Below the pieces are notes generated by a model that ran no database searches, had not been told where the DNA came from, and saw nothing but the letters and a program-made list of their open reading frames with translations. A stretch of DNA of 64,000 bases from Cytophagaceae bacterium. GTDB taxonomy: Bacteria > Bacteroidota > Bacteroidia > Cytophagales > JAIYAX01. Below, one piece after another: positions 27,601 through 35,860 of this stretch; within the stretch, counting starts at the first letter, position 1; each line of letters opens with the position of its first letter. Location: positions 124,001 through 188,000 of the forward strand of contig JAIYAX010000001.1 in assembly GCA_027488815.1 (NCBI GenBank). The letters are read 5' to 3'. The translations under genes and the position numbers were made by a program.

Positions 27601-30600
27601 ACCGGCATTCACCGTTGGAGGTTGAATAACAGTAATGGGCCAATTGACAAAGCTCAGACAGCCTGAGGAGTCAATCAATGAAAACTGCAAGGTCGTGGAG
27701 AAGCTCAGAGTTGCAGTCAGGGTATCTGTGGTTGCGATAATGGTTCCTGAGGAAAGATCTCTCCAAACCGGCGTGGTATAAGGTGGAGCCGGTGACCCGG
27801 TTGGAGGTAGTCCAATCAACTGGAAGGTCTCTCCTACGCACACGATACTATCTCCAAGTACTCTTGGAGGAGGACAACCATTCGCAATTACATCTACAGA
27901 ATTAGTTGCACCTACATTACATCCGTCATTACTTTGAATGATCAGCTGAGGTGTGTACGATCCTGGTATATTGTATGTATAATTGACAGTACTACCTGAG
28001 CCCAGATTTCCGTCACCAAAATCCCAAACGTATCCAAGAACCAGAGCACTGTCTGCTGGAATCGCCAGTACAGCAGTAAAACGGATGGTATATGGCAATG
28101 GATTGAATGGTCCCTGAACAAAATTGATAATGGAACCGGCAGTGAGAATTGCACCAACGCTTGGGGAGATTTGCTGAGCTGAATAGGTGGCATTAACTCC
28201 CTTGATCACAATGGTATCATTGGCAACGAGCGTACTGGTACATCCTGCTTCATCAGTCACCGTTAAGGTGACGGTATAACCATTTTGGTTGGGAACCGAA
28301 TAAATTTTGGATGGATTCTGAAGAGTAGAAGTAGTTCCATCCCCGAAATTCCAGAACCAGGAGACAATTTGAACGGTATCACCTGCTCTGATCGCCGGCT
28401 GAGAAATATCTGTAAACTGAACCAGCCTAGGTGGACAAGCGTTGGTATCAGCAACAAACGTAAAACCTACATCTGCTCTTCCGGGAATAACGGCTATCCG
28501 TACGACAGTATCTGAGCTACATCCGGTTCCCTGATCATAGTATTTGAAATCCTCAACGATCACTCTGAGATCATAAAACCGAGCAACGGTATCGTTGGTA
28601 GCTGGCAAAATAAATGACTGCTGGGTTGATATCCCCGGGCCTGCACTGAAGAGTAACGTAGGAGTTGAAAGTGTATCATAAACCTCATACCGTATACGGA
28701 AAGGCCGGTATCCGTTTGCGTCAGTACTTGCTACGGTGATGCTCAGTGAATCTTCCAGACATCCTCTTGGGCTTTGGTCCAGTGTCAATCCGATGACTGG
28801 TTGTGTGGGTCTAATTCTTAATGAGTCTGATGCACTACAACCTTTAGCATCAGTTAAAGTAAGCCTCAAAAGCACCCCTGCAATCTGAGAGCCTGGCAAT
28901 GGAAGAGTGTAGAAGTAGTTGAAATTGCGAAGACTGTCCAGATTTCTAAAAGTAGCACCTACCAGGAAGGGATCGCTGGAGAACACAGTGCCGTTGCCCA
29001 TGCTCCATGTACGGGTGGTGATGGAAGTAGGGGCTGTACTGTTGTCAACAAATTGAATGTTATCTCCAATACAGGCTTCAGACTCACAATAATCAAAATT
29101 GAGCCTGGGTCCGTTGATCTTGATCAGATCCTGATACACCTTGGTGAATTTACAACCGTCAGGTGTGACAATAATTACCGTGACGCTGTAAGTACCCGGC
29201 TCTGAATAAATAGCGGTGGGTGAAAAGTCAGAACTGGTCTGGCCATTTCCAAAATCCCAAAATATACTGTTGACGCCGGCTGTGGTTAGGTTAAAAAGTA
29301 CCGTATCCCCGAAGCAGTTGGCCTGGGAACTGTCATGTGTGCTTGTGATCTGAATAAATTGGTCTGGGCCGGGAGGCACAATGGCAGTTCTGGATATTGA
29401 TTGGCTACATCTAATGATCTGCACTGAGTCTCCTGTGGTGAATGGCCCGATCAACAGACTGTCTCCGGAAGTATTAAACTGGTAGGTGAATGGTGTGCTT
29501 GTAGCCGTGAAGAAAGCATTTGGAATAGCGTTACCCAGACTATCTCTGATAACGACCACATTATCATGGCTTACAGTGAGGGTCACGTTATACGTTCCGG
29601 CTACACCATAGGTAAATACCGGATTTCGGATACCGATGGGTGGGTTGCCCGGCAAATATTTGGTGATGCTATCGCTGATTACCGTAGAGGCAGTATCTCC
29701 AAAACTCCACACCCATTTTTGAGCACCGATCGACTGATCGACAAAATACATTTCTCCCACATCGCAATTGTTCACACTGAAGCTAAAATCAGCTCTGGGC
29801 AGCAACTGGGTATATCTTGGGTCTCTGGGGTTGGTGGTAGAATAATCCGTAGAGTCTGCGCAGCCACCATTCCAAACGACTAAGCCTGCAACATATACAT
29901 TAGGATCACCATTGTAGGCGAAGGTGTAGTTGGGAGGCCCTGGAAATGTTATGATCTGATCAGGTGCTAAACCATATCCAAATGGATACCAGAAAACTGA
30001 GTCATATTGTAAAGACCCCGTAAAAGTAAAGTTGACAGGAGTGTTTGCACAGCCAAAAGGAGGAGCAGAGGTAAATGCCGCTTCTCTTCGGTTTCCGACA
30101 CGAACAACATTCAGATTAAAAGCAGTATCAATACAACCGTCCACAGTAGTCACGATTAATCTCACACTATACCTTGCCCGGCCTCTGTTAACTGAGGTAT
30201 CCGTGTTAAAAGTGAAAGATGGATTTTGGTGAATAGCAGGGTTTGAACCGGAAATAGTTCCAACCTGTGTTCCTGTAGAGTCAAAAAACTGCCATGTCCA
30301 GTTGGTGATGGTGGTCACTGTCTGGGTGGTGTCAACAAAATTGACTGTAAAGTTCCCTCCTAGGTCATTACAGCCATTTGGGTTTTGGGCAATAAAACCG
30401 GGGTTAAGTGGCAAAATGCGAATGACGGCAGTTTTGGTCAGGGTGCTTGAACACCCCCCTGTATCTCGGACAGTTAAGCGTACATTGTAGGTTCCTATGC
30501 TGGTGTAGGCAAAAGTAGGATTTACCGTATTGGCGTCAATGGTGCCATTCCCATCAAAGTCCCACTCGTAAGTGGCGGCGTTTTGAGAGGCGGCTGCATT

Positions 30601-31824
30601 GAAGGTCACATTAAAGGGTACCTGACAAGAAGTAGAGTCCGTATTGGTGAATGAAGCTTGCGGTAGTGCTCCAATGACAAATGTTTGCTGCGTGGTCTGG
30701 ATAGGACAGTTATCCAATGAACCTTGTGCGCTCACTCTTATGGTATAAGTGCCGGAGCCTGGAAAGTTAAACAAAGGGTTAGCTATCACACTGTTTGAAG
30801 CCTGGCCACTTACTGTCCCTATCACCACACTACTTGCGTTCAAAAACTCCCAGGTCACCGTTTGCCAGGGTTGATTAACATTAGTAAAGGCGTTGGTCAC
30901 TTGCACCGGCACCGGATTGCAACTGCCTCCCACTCCAGGTTGAACAACCGCACTGAAATTCAATCCGTATTGTCGCAAGCGAACCATTTGCGGTCGAACC
31001 AAAGTGCTCACACAACCGGAGGGATCAGTAATTCGAAGCCTAACGGTGTAGTCTCCCAGATTATTGAAAGTAACCAAAGGACTGTTAGCAGAGGTGTTGA
31101 TGCTGGGTGCTACAGGTGTTCCTATTCCAAAAGGCTGGCCTGCATCATAATTGAAAAACTCCCATAGTATGGTGGATCCCGGAGGAATCCCGGTAGTCGT
31201 ATTGGTAAACTGAACGCTATGGGGAGCAACGCAAGAAAGACTTTGACTTGGGTTGAACGTGACGTTGATAGCTCCGTTAGCATTAACAAATGCCGTTTTT
31301 ACTTCGGTGTCTTCGCAACCATTGTTGGTTCTTACTCTTAGAGAAACATTATAAGTTCCGGGTGAGGTGTAGTTGTGTGTAGGGTTTTGAAGGGTAGAAA
31401 CATTTCCATCTCCAAAATCCCAGGCCCACGATACGATTGTACCTGTCGGAGTAGTAGAATTATCCTGAAAAGCAACTACAAGTGGATTTGAAACCGAAGC
31501 ACATCCTGAGGTGGGTGTAGTCGCACTAAAGTTGGCATTGGGTAGGTCAAACACCGTAATCGTAAGAGTGAAGCCGGGTGCTCCTGCCCTGGATACTGTG
31601 TAAGTACCGGGTAAATTGTAAATACGACTTGGGTTAGGTCCTGCAACTACGGGAGCACCATTTCCAAAGTTCCAGGTATCATTTGGCCCGGTAAAGTTGA
31701 CAATCAGCGGAGGACAGCCACTGGTCACATTGGCTGTGATCTGTGCATGAGCCTGCTGAACGAATAAAAAAAGTAAACCTGCTAAGGTGAGCGCCAGGCT
31801 CTTCGACATCCGGTGAATGGTCAT
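24616..31824 (-). CDS. Giant SprB-like PKD/Ig-repeat adhesin with T9SS type B sorting domain
   Basis: A 2402-residue exported protein. A signal peptide (LTLAGLLFLFVQQAHAQ) is followed by roughly 1350 residues of PKD domains (WDFGDGN, YTSPGTYNVSLRVR and repeated variants). Next come about five Ig-like repeats starting NAGxDxxxCxG (about 1398-1828), then four repeats of about 77 residues containing GGVFSGPGV (about 1828-2135). The last 90 residues (VFVPNAFTPNGDGLNDKLEI, LIIFNRWGEVI, LWDGKYRSEEVPTGTYVYEI) form the gliding-motility-associated or CHU_C type B sorting domain. The layout is that of surface adhesins such as SprB, which T9SS exports and gliding machinery moves. A PorP/SprF-family protein, the usual companion, is encoded nearby but in the divergent operon. 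Confidence 0.9.
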   Translation of the reverse strand: MTIHRMSKSLALTLAGLLFLFVQQAHAQITANVTSGCPPLIVNFTGPNDTWNFGNGAPVVAGPNPSRIYNLPGTYTVSRAGAPGFTLTITVFDLPNANFSATTPTSGCASVSNPLVVAFQDNSTTPTGTIVSWAWDFGDGNVSTLQNPTHNYTSPGTYNVSLRVRTNNGCEDTEVKTAFVNANGAINVTFNPSQSLSCVAPHSVQFTNTTTGIPPGSTILWEFFNYDAGQPFGIGTPVAPSINTSANSPLVTFNNLGDYTVRLRITDPSGCVSTLVRPQMVRLRQYGLNFSAVVQPGVGGSCNPVPVQVTNAFTNVNQPWQTVTWEFLNASSVVIGTVSGQASNSVIANPLFNFPGSGTYTIRVSAQGSLDNCPIQTTQQTFVIGALPQASFTNTDSTSCQVPFNVTFNAAASQNAATYEWDFDGNGTIDANTVNPTFAYTSIGTYNVRLTVRDTGGCSSTLTKTAVIRILPLNPGFIAQNPNGCNDLGGNFTVNFVDTTQTVTTITNWTWQFFDSTGTQVGTISGSNPAIHQNPSFTFNTDTSVNRGRARYSVRLIVTTVDGCIDTAFNLNVVRVGNRREAAFTSAPPFGCANTPVNFTFTGSLQYDSVFWYPFGYGLAPDQIITFPGPPNYTFAYNGDPNVYVAGLVVWNGGCADSTDYSTTNPRDPRYTQLLPRADFSFSVNNCDVGEMYFVDQSIGAQKWVWSFGDTASTVISDSITKYLPGNPPIGIRNPVFTYGVAGTYNVTLTVSHDNVVVIRDSLGNAIPNAFFTATSTPFTYQFNTSGDSLLIGPFTTGDSVQIIRCSQSISRTAIVPPGPDQFIQITSTHDSSQANCFGDTVLFNLTTAGVNSIFWDFGNGQTSSDFSPTAIYSEPGTYSVTVIIVTPDGCKFTKVYQDLIKINGPRLNFDYCESEACIGDNIQFVDNSTAPTSITTRTWSMGNGTVFSSDPFLVGATFRNLDSLRNFNYFYTLPLPGSQIAGVLLRLTLTDAKGCSASDSLRIRPTQPVIGLTLDQSPRGCLEDSLSITVASTDANGYRPFRIRYEVYDTLSTPTLLFSAGPGISTQQSFILPATNDTVARFYDLRVIVEDFKYYDQGTGCSSDTVVRIAVIPGRADVGFTFVADTNACPPRLVQFTDISQPAIRAGDTVQIVSWFWNFGDGTTSTLQNPSKIYSVPNQNGYTVTLTVTDEAGCTSTLVANDTIVIKGVNATYSAQQISPSVGAILTAGSIINFVQGPFNPLPYTIRFTAVLAIPADSALVLGYVWDFGDGNLGSGSTVNYTYNIPGSYTPQLIIQSNDGCNVGATNSVDVIANGCPPPRVLGDSIVCVGETFQLIGLPPTGSPAPPYTTPVWRDLSSGTIIATTDTLTATLSFSTTLQFSLIDSSGCLSFVNWPITVIQPPTVNAGLDQTQCQGSNITLIGTASGGSGNYIFNWSAVPVIAGLPSNDTIIVNNLNISSTFTLTVNDTTTGCTNTDNVIININTPPIANAGADFTLCSGNAQLINGSATGGTGNPFLYNYVWSPATGLSNANIRNPILSGTNLTTAAIVRVYVLTVTDAQGCTDIDSLVVTIPPRIAIAGFIDRTICLGNNITLNGTVTGGSAPLTIFWNVLTGTAGSISNPNVVNPTLTPTVLTEYVLTVTDNSSCIQRDTVRIFINPPIAISAGPDPYRCIGTNVQLNSLATGGTAPFNYSWTTSPAATLNSSTTAGPLVQNILVNTTLIVTATDQNACFNRDTIRIFVSNPVASAGPSRTICSGDSATFSGNASGGFAPYQYTWLIPTGLANPTIQNPRVSRINTTGAPVNIVYFLVVRDSINCNSVPDTTVLTVNPIPNSAFTGLDTVYCINAAPVAMVPVSSGGVFSGPGVSGSTFNPAVAGLGLHTISHLITSNGCRDTTLVTVRVSPLPNANFIGLPVNICRNAPSVTLLPATPGGVFSGPGVSPAGVFNPNAALVTGPVTIKYVVNVGGCPDSSTRIVNIIPTPNPSFSGLDTNVCINSGVYVMVPVVTGGTFTGLGVTGNTFSTALAGVGTRFVQYKVTASGCTDSLIKQVIVNPLPNTSFTGVTPLMCVNNPTRLLVPAIPGGVFSGPGVQQNTTTGNYTFNPALADTGTHVIKYVISLNGCRDSLLRIVRVNRATALPDSSIIVCEGIPVRLGASATSTNGSSVFKYHWRLIDRPDSLPIGFTGLFNQDILDSVARPQFLGTNPDGLYRYRLTVVDSTGCVSSNDTSQQVRVVPKPFIALRDSIVFCFETGKKTTIEIAPGYKSYYWLQFNDSTPDLEIIEAGYYAYEVTDTTGCRNTDSLYVSEICEPRVFVPNAFTPNGDGLNDKLEIFGKYFTDLELIIFNRWGEVIHIMRSPENKLWDGKYRSEEVPTGTYVYEIKYRSILDGSVTSKRGSVTVIK
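25420..26340 (-). repeat. Four tandem GGVFSGPGV repeats inside the giant adhesin
   Basis: Four consecutive protein repeats of about 75-80 residues. Each contains PxPNxxFxGL, a Cys, P-x-x-x-GG-x-F-S/T-G-P/L-GV, FNPxxA, and NGCxDS. Conserved Cys pairs suggest one disulfide per repeat. The DNA copies differ at many silent positions, so they are not a recent slippage product. Confidence 0.78.
26340..27630 (-). repeat. Tandem Ig-like (NAGxDxxxCxG) repeats inside the giant adhesin
   Basis: About five consecutive protein repeats of 80-90 residues. Each starts near a NAG-D or SAG motif, continues with a Cys, a SGGxxPxxYxW-type strand and xNPxxxxxxT, and closes with LTVTDxxGC. Nucleotide copies have diverged, so this is an old protein-level duplication. 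Confidence 0.75.
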
Positions 31825-31867
31825 TAAGGTTTTTTGATGAATTAGGAGTTACAAATATGCTTAATTT

Positions 31868-31875
31868 CAAATATA
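31868..31875 (-). promoter_or_regulatory. Candidate -7 box for the giant SprB-like gene
   Basis: Minus-strand TATATTTG, an exact TAnnTTTG match, about 44 bases upstream of the ATG. No TTG element is seen at the usual distance upstream, so confidence is moderate. Confidence 0.4.
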
Positions 31876-31964
31876 CACAGCATAAGGCTCACGAGAATAT
31901 GGTCATTCACCAAAACTTGGCTACTCATTATTGACTACTTTCAGCGTAAGTTTTGGAATTATAC

Positions 31965-31972
31965 TAATTTTG
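31965..31972 (+). promoter_or_regulatory. Candidate -7 box for the 1278-residue PKD protein
   Basis: TAATTTTG, an exact TAnnTTTG match, ends 21 bases before the ATG at 31994, giving a leader of about 15 bases. A TTG at the usual spacing is missing. Confidence 0.4.
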
Positions 31973-31993
31973 ATCGTTTTGTAACCCTAGCGT

Positions 31994-34900
31994 ATGTCAT
32001 TTCACAAGAAGTTTGCAGCCCTGCTTCCTCTTTTTTTCAGTTTATTTTTCTCATCAAGTGCGATAGCTCAACCTGATATTCTGGCATATGCTGGTGGTAA
32101 CGGCAGAGAACGATTTAATTCAGTAATTCAGTTAAGTGACGGCACTGTGTTGGTTGCAGGTACCGCCAGTAACCTCTCCTGGATACCCGTTTCTGTACCT
32201 CGAATTCAGTTGCCTGCGGATAGTATTCGTAATGAATTATCAACATCCCAGAATTTTGCATTTATCCTGCACCTTAGTGCAGATCTTCAAAACATTCTAA
32301 GAGTTGTTCATTTGCCTCAAGGTGCTGCCGATGATATTTTTCACATCAAAACCACCAGTTTACCCGGTCAACCTACAGGTGACCTTTACATTTCCGGTAA
32401 CATCAACTACACCGAAAGTGCCGGCCGTACTGGAGGTTATTTCCTTGCCCGACTCAATAACAATTTCGTTTCAGGTATCCCGTCTGGATTTAACTGGGCA
32501 CGAAATATTTGGGCAGAAGGCTTGCATAAGACTCGTCAACCCTGGGACGTTGGAAACGATGGAAGAGTGGTATATGTGACCGGGCAGTCCTATGCACAAG
32601 ACTTTTGTGCCATCTACAGACTGGCTCCGGACGGTTCAAGAAACGAAGTTGTCAATGGCTGGACTACACATAACTCAAGTCATATCGTAGACGGAACCAC
32701 GCTTTTGGGAGAATGGACGCCGGCTTATTCCAACAGTCAATATGTTCCTTTCGAAAGTTTAATCAACCTGAAGGCAGGTAGGTGCTCCATGCGTTCTTGG
32801 AAATTCAATGAATACAACCAGTTGATTAATGATGAAAATGGCTCTACCAAAAGGGGTCTCTGGCCATTGGACTTTTTTTATGCAGACTCATGTAATGTTA
32901 CTTTCCCCGGATCAACACAGGGAGGCCCCGGATATACCGGTTACAGGCAAGCCAATAACCCAACCCCTTATGTAGGTGGTGTAGCAGTAGACAGGATAAC
33001 CAATCACATGTATTTTGGAGCCAGCTACCAGTCACAAACCTCTGGAGGCCAGCCCGATTTTGAACCTTTTGTATTGGCCTACGACAATAATGGAAATCGC
33101 AAATGGTGGGTACGACTTTACAGAGAAACCACCTCCCAGTCTCCTCCTGATCAATATGTAGATGGCCTTGCAGTTGACTATGCCACACCAGGAGCCAATC
33201 GCAGCCTCATCGTACTGGGCCGTCAGCATGGTAATGCAACCAATGCCTTCTTTGCCGGAAACAGTATTGTAAACAATCCTCTGCACCCTCTGGGCACTGC
33301 CACTTTTCACTCGGCATTTACCGGAACCAACGGCAACATTCATGTATCCTGGCTTGGGAAATATAGGCTAAATGACGGAATTCTCCTTTACAGCAGCTAT
33401 GTGGCCGGTTTTTTTGGCACCGGTGGCATAGCAGGCATTGGTTCCATTGCGGAGGCACCCAACTGGCCAGCGCACAATCTAGGCAGTGCGGACTTAAGTG
33501 ACACCAGAGGAGAGATCAACATCAAGACTGATGTAAATGGAAACATTTACTTGACTTTAAGATCAAGAGGTTTTATCACAACCCGAAATGGTTTTCAGCA
33601 ACAAGAACCTCCTGTACTTCCAGCCAACAAAAGGGATAGCTGGGGAGACTATGTGGTGGTTTACAGCCCTGACCTTCGAAATATGATTTATAGCTCGATG
33701 TTAAGTGGAGAATGGAATCGTACGGAACCCAACCCCGGAAATCCATCTTCAGGAGGGAACAACATTGATATAACCGATGTATGTCCTTATCAGGGTGGTG
33801 TTTTGGTCGTTGGATTTCATCAAGATGCAAACAATGACAATCGCCCTGATGGTGCATTGATGCCTTTTAGCTATCAGCTTAACAAGCAAATAGCAGGAGC
33901 TGCAATTGTTCCTTCAGTAACCCCGGCTTGGGGAAGAGACACGCTTTTCGCAAATGATGGCGAAAGCGCCCTATTTGGCAGACTTACTTTTGCTAAATCC
34001 ATCAATGCGAACATTCAGGTAAGTCCAATAGCTGGGGCCTGTATCAACACACCGGTTAATTTTTCAGATCAGAGTTTCTCTAACAGCGGTATTGCTACCC
34101 GTCTATGGAATTTTGGTGCTGGGGCTACACCCGCCACCTCAACCCTCGCCAACCCGATCGTTCAATGGGCAACTGCAGGTATAAAAACAGTTATTTTAAC
34201 AGTAACCGATTCAGCCAGCCAAACTGCATCGGATACTTTGTTTTTCAATGTAACCGGTTTCCCTCCTTCAGCCTTCACATTTACCGGTGCTACCTCACCT
34301 GCCCCCACGACCTTAAATTTCAATGGACCTGCCGGAGCAAATCTGGTTTATCAATGGAGCATCACTGACCCTGTGACGGGTACAGTAACAAATTATGGCC
34401 TTCAAAATCCCTCTCATTTATTCAATACAGGAGGTGCAGGCACAGTTTATCCGGTAACCTTAACCGTTTCAAACGCATTTTGCAGCAGTAGCTCAACTCA
34501 GAACATCAACATCACAGGAGGGCCCGGGGCCATCAGCGCAGGATTTACCGTGAATGGTTCAGCAGGCACAACTAACGTTTGCATCGGGCAAACCGTCACT
34601 TTTACGGCTACCAATACAGCTAATGTCACATCATTTCTTTGGTTTTTCGGTGACAATGCTGTGCCTTCTTCAGCAACTACAGCCGGTCCTCATCAGGTAA
34701 CCTATACTTCAGGCGGAGTACAAAATACAGTACTTACTGTGGGCAATGGTCAGTCATTTGTTTCCAATAACATCAATGTGAATGTCTCCAATCAAGGAGA
34801 TGCAAGCTTTACCTTCACTGGTAACCTGACTGCAACACCCACTGTGCTGAATTTTACAGCCAATGATCCGGGAGCTACCGGTCACTTATGGAATTTTGGC

Positions 34901-35830
34901 ACTCCCTATGATACCGCCAACAATTCAGCCATCGGCTTTTCAGCTTCAAACCTGTACACCATACCGGGCGAGTATATTGTAAGACTCACCACTACCAATG
35001 CATTTGGTTGCTTGTCAACGACCACTCAAACAATCACCATTGGGAATGTTTTACTTAACCCACAAGCCAATTTCTATTTTGCACCTTCCTCAGGTGCTTG
35101 CGTAGGGAATCTGGTGACAATTTCTGAGGTCGCTACTGGTGGTCAAAGCGCAGGTGCTCCTACATTTGAATGGCACTTTGGTGAAGGGGCTACTCCTCAA
35201 AGTCACCTAGGCTACACCCCTCCACCTGTTATCTGGAGTACTCCCGGGTTGAAAATTGTAACCTTACGAGTAGGCAACTCAAGAGTAAAATCTCAAACCT
35301 ACCGTATTTCGAATTATCCTTCAGCAGCATTTACCATCGATACGGTGACCTCCAACTGCGGATCTCCACTACCCAGAAGACTGTCGTTCAAACCAGTTTC
35401 CGGAAGTGGCTTAACCTACAGGTGGGACTTTGACTTTCAGGCAAACCCTGGAACCATGACGAGTACAAGTTCCTATCCAAGAAATATTCAGTTTATAACT
35501 GCCCGCAAATACGCTGTGAGGCTAGAGGTAAACAGCAATGGCTGCAAATCAGTATCCGTAAAAAACATCACAATCAATGCCAGCAACTGCGTCCAACCTT
35601 CATTGTCTGCTGGGATATCCATCCAGCCTTCAAGAGACGGATGTGCCAGCAATAGCTATATTATCTCATCCACCAGTACAGGAAGCATAAACAGCTATAC
35701 ATGGACAGGGATCGGCCTATCAGGTCCCGGACCACAGACCTTTACCGGTCTGGTTTCTGGTGCCGTGATCAGCTTGACAGTAACAGATACTTTCGGAGGA
35801 TCCGATACGATTTCTGTTACAATTCCTTAA
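31994..35830 (+). CDS. Large PKD-domain secreted protein without a visible sorting domain
   Basis: A 1278-residue exported protein (signal peptide LLPLFFSLFFSSSAIAQ). The N-terminal 650 residues (AYAGGNGRERFNSVIQLSDG, GDLYISGNINY, VVYVTGQSYAQDF, GVAVDRITNHMYFGASY) look like a beta-propeller of the SBBP/delta-60 kind. Four or five PKD domains follow from about 690 (FSDQSFSNSGIATRLWNFG, VTSFLWFFGDN, TGHLWNFG, FEWHFGEGATP, LTYRWDFDF). The protein ends in VTDTFGGSDTISVTIP, a PKD-like strand, with neither a type A nor a type B T9SS sorting domain. The stop is clear and downstream frames do not continue it. The porP/sprF gene follows 30 bases later, a pairing normally seen with type B cargo. Confidence 0.85.
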   Translation: MSFHKKFAALLPLFFSLFFSSSAIAQPDILAYAGGNGRERFNSVIQLSDGTVLVAGTASNLSWIPVSVPRIQLPADSIRNELSTSQNFAFILHLSADLQNILRVVHLPQGAADDIFHIKTTSLPGQPTGDLYISGNINYTESAGRTGGYFLARLNNNFVSGIPSGFNWARNIWAEGLHKTRQPWDVGNDGRVVYVTGQSYAQDFCAIYRLAPDGSRNEVVNGWTTHNSSHIVDGTTLLGEWTPAYSNSQYVPFESLINLKAGRCSMRSWKFNEYNQLINDENGSTKRGLWPLDFFYADSCNVTFPGSTQGGPGYTGYRQANNPTPYVGGVAVDRITNHMYFGASYQSQTSGGQPDFEPFVLAYDNNGNRKWWVRLYRETTSQSPPDQYVDGLAVDYATPGANRSLIVLGRQHGNATNAFFAGNSIVNNPLHPLGTATFHSAFTGTNGNIHVSWLGKYRLNDGILLYSSYVAGFFGTGGIAGIGSIAEAPNWPAHNLGSADLSDTRGEINIKTDVNGNIYLTLRSRGFITTRNGFQQQEPPVLPANKRDSWGDYVVVYSPDLRNMIYSSMLSGEWNRTEPNPGNPSSGGNNIDITDVCPYQGGVLVVGFHQDANNDNRPDGALMPFSYQLNKQIAGAAIVPSVTPAWGRDTLFANDGESALFGRLTFAKSINANIQVSPIAGACINTPVNFSDQSFSNSGIATRLWNFGAGATPATSTLANPIVQWATAGIKTVILTVTDSASQTASDTLFFNVTGFPPSAFTFTGATSPAPTTLNFNGPAGANLVYQWSITDPVTGTVTNYGLQNPSHLFNTGGAGTVYPVTLTVSNAFCSSSSTQNINITGGPGAISAGFTVNGSAGTTNVCIGQTVTFTATNTANVTSFLWFFGDNAVPSSATTAGPHQVTYTSGGVQNTVLTVGNGQSFVSNNINVNVSNQGDASFTFTGNLTATPTVLNFTANDPGATGHLWNFGTPYDTANNSAIGFSASNLYTIPGEYIVRLTTTNAFGCLSTTTQTITIGNVLLNPQANFYFAPSSGACVGNLVTISEVATGGQSAGAPTFEWHFGEGATPQSHLGYTPPPVIWSTPGLKIVTLRVGNSRVKSQTYRISNYPSAAFTIDTVTSNCGSPLPRRLSFKPVSGSGLTYRWDFDFQANPGTMTSTSSYPRNIQFITARKYAVRLEVNSNGCKSVSVKNITINASNCVQPSLSAGISIQPSRDGCASNSYIISSTSTGSINSYTWTGIGLSGPGPQTFTGLVSGAVISLTVTDTFGGSDTISVTIP

Positions 35831-35860
35831 TTCATACGATATTTGACGAGCTTTAATCAG

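Noticed and set aside
25420-27630. Regular spacing of similar segments that could suggest a CRISPR array or satellite DNA.
   Set aside because: The units are about 230-260 bases, keep an open frame, and diverge at silent sites. They are protein repeats.
25340-31167. Many open frames antisense to the giant adhesin, some above 200 codons (for example 25535-26170 on the plus strand).
   Set aside because: They mirror the T/N/G-rich repeats of the real gene, lack start context and recognisable domains, and a single long coherent protein explains the strand.
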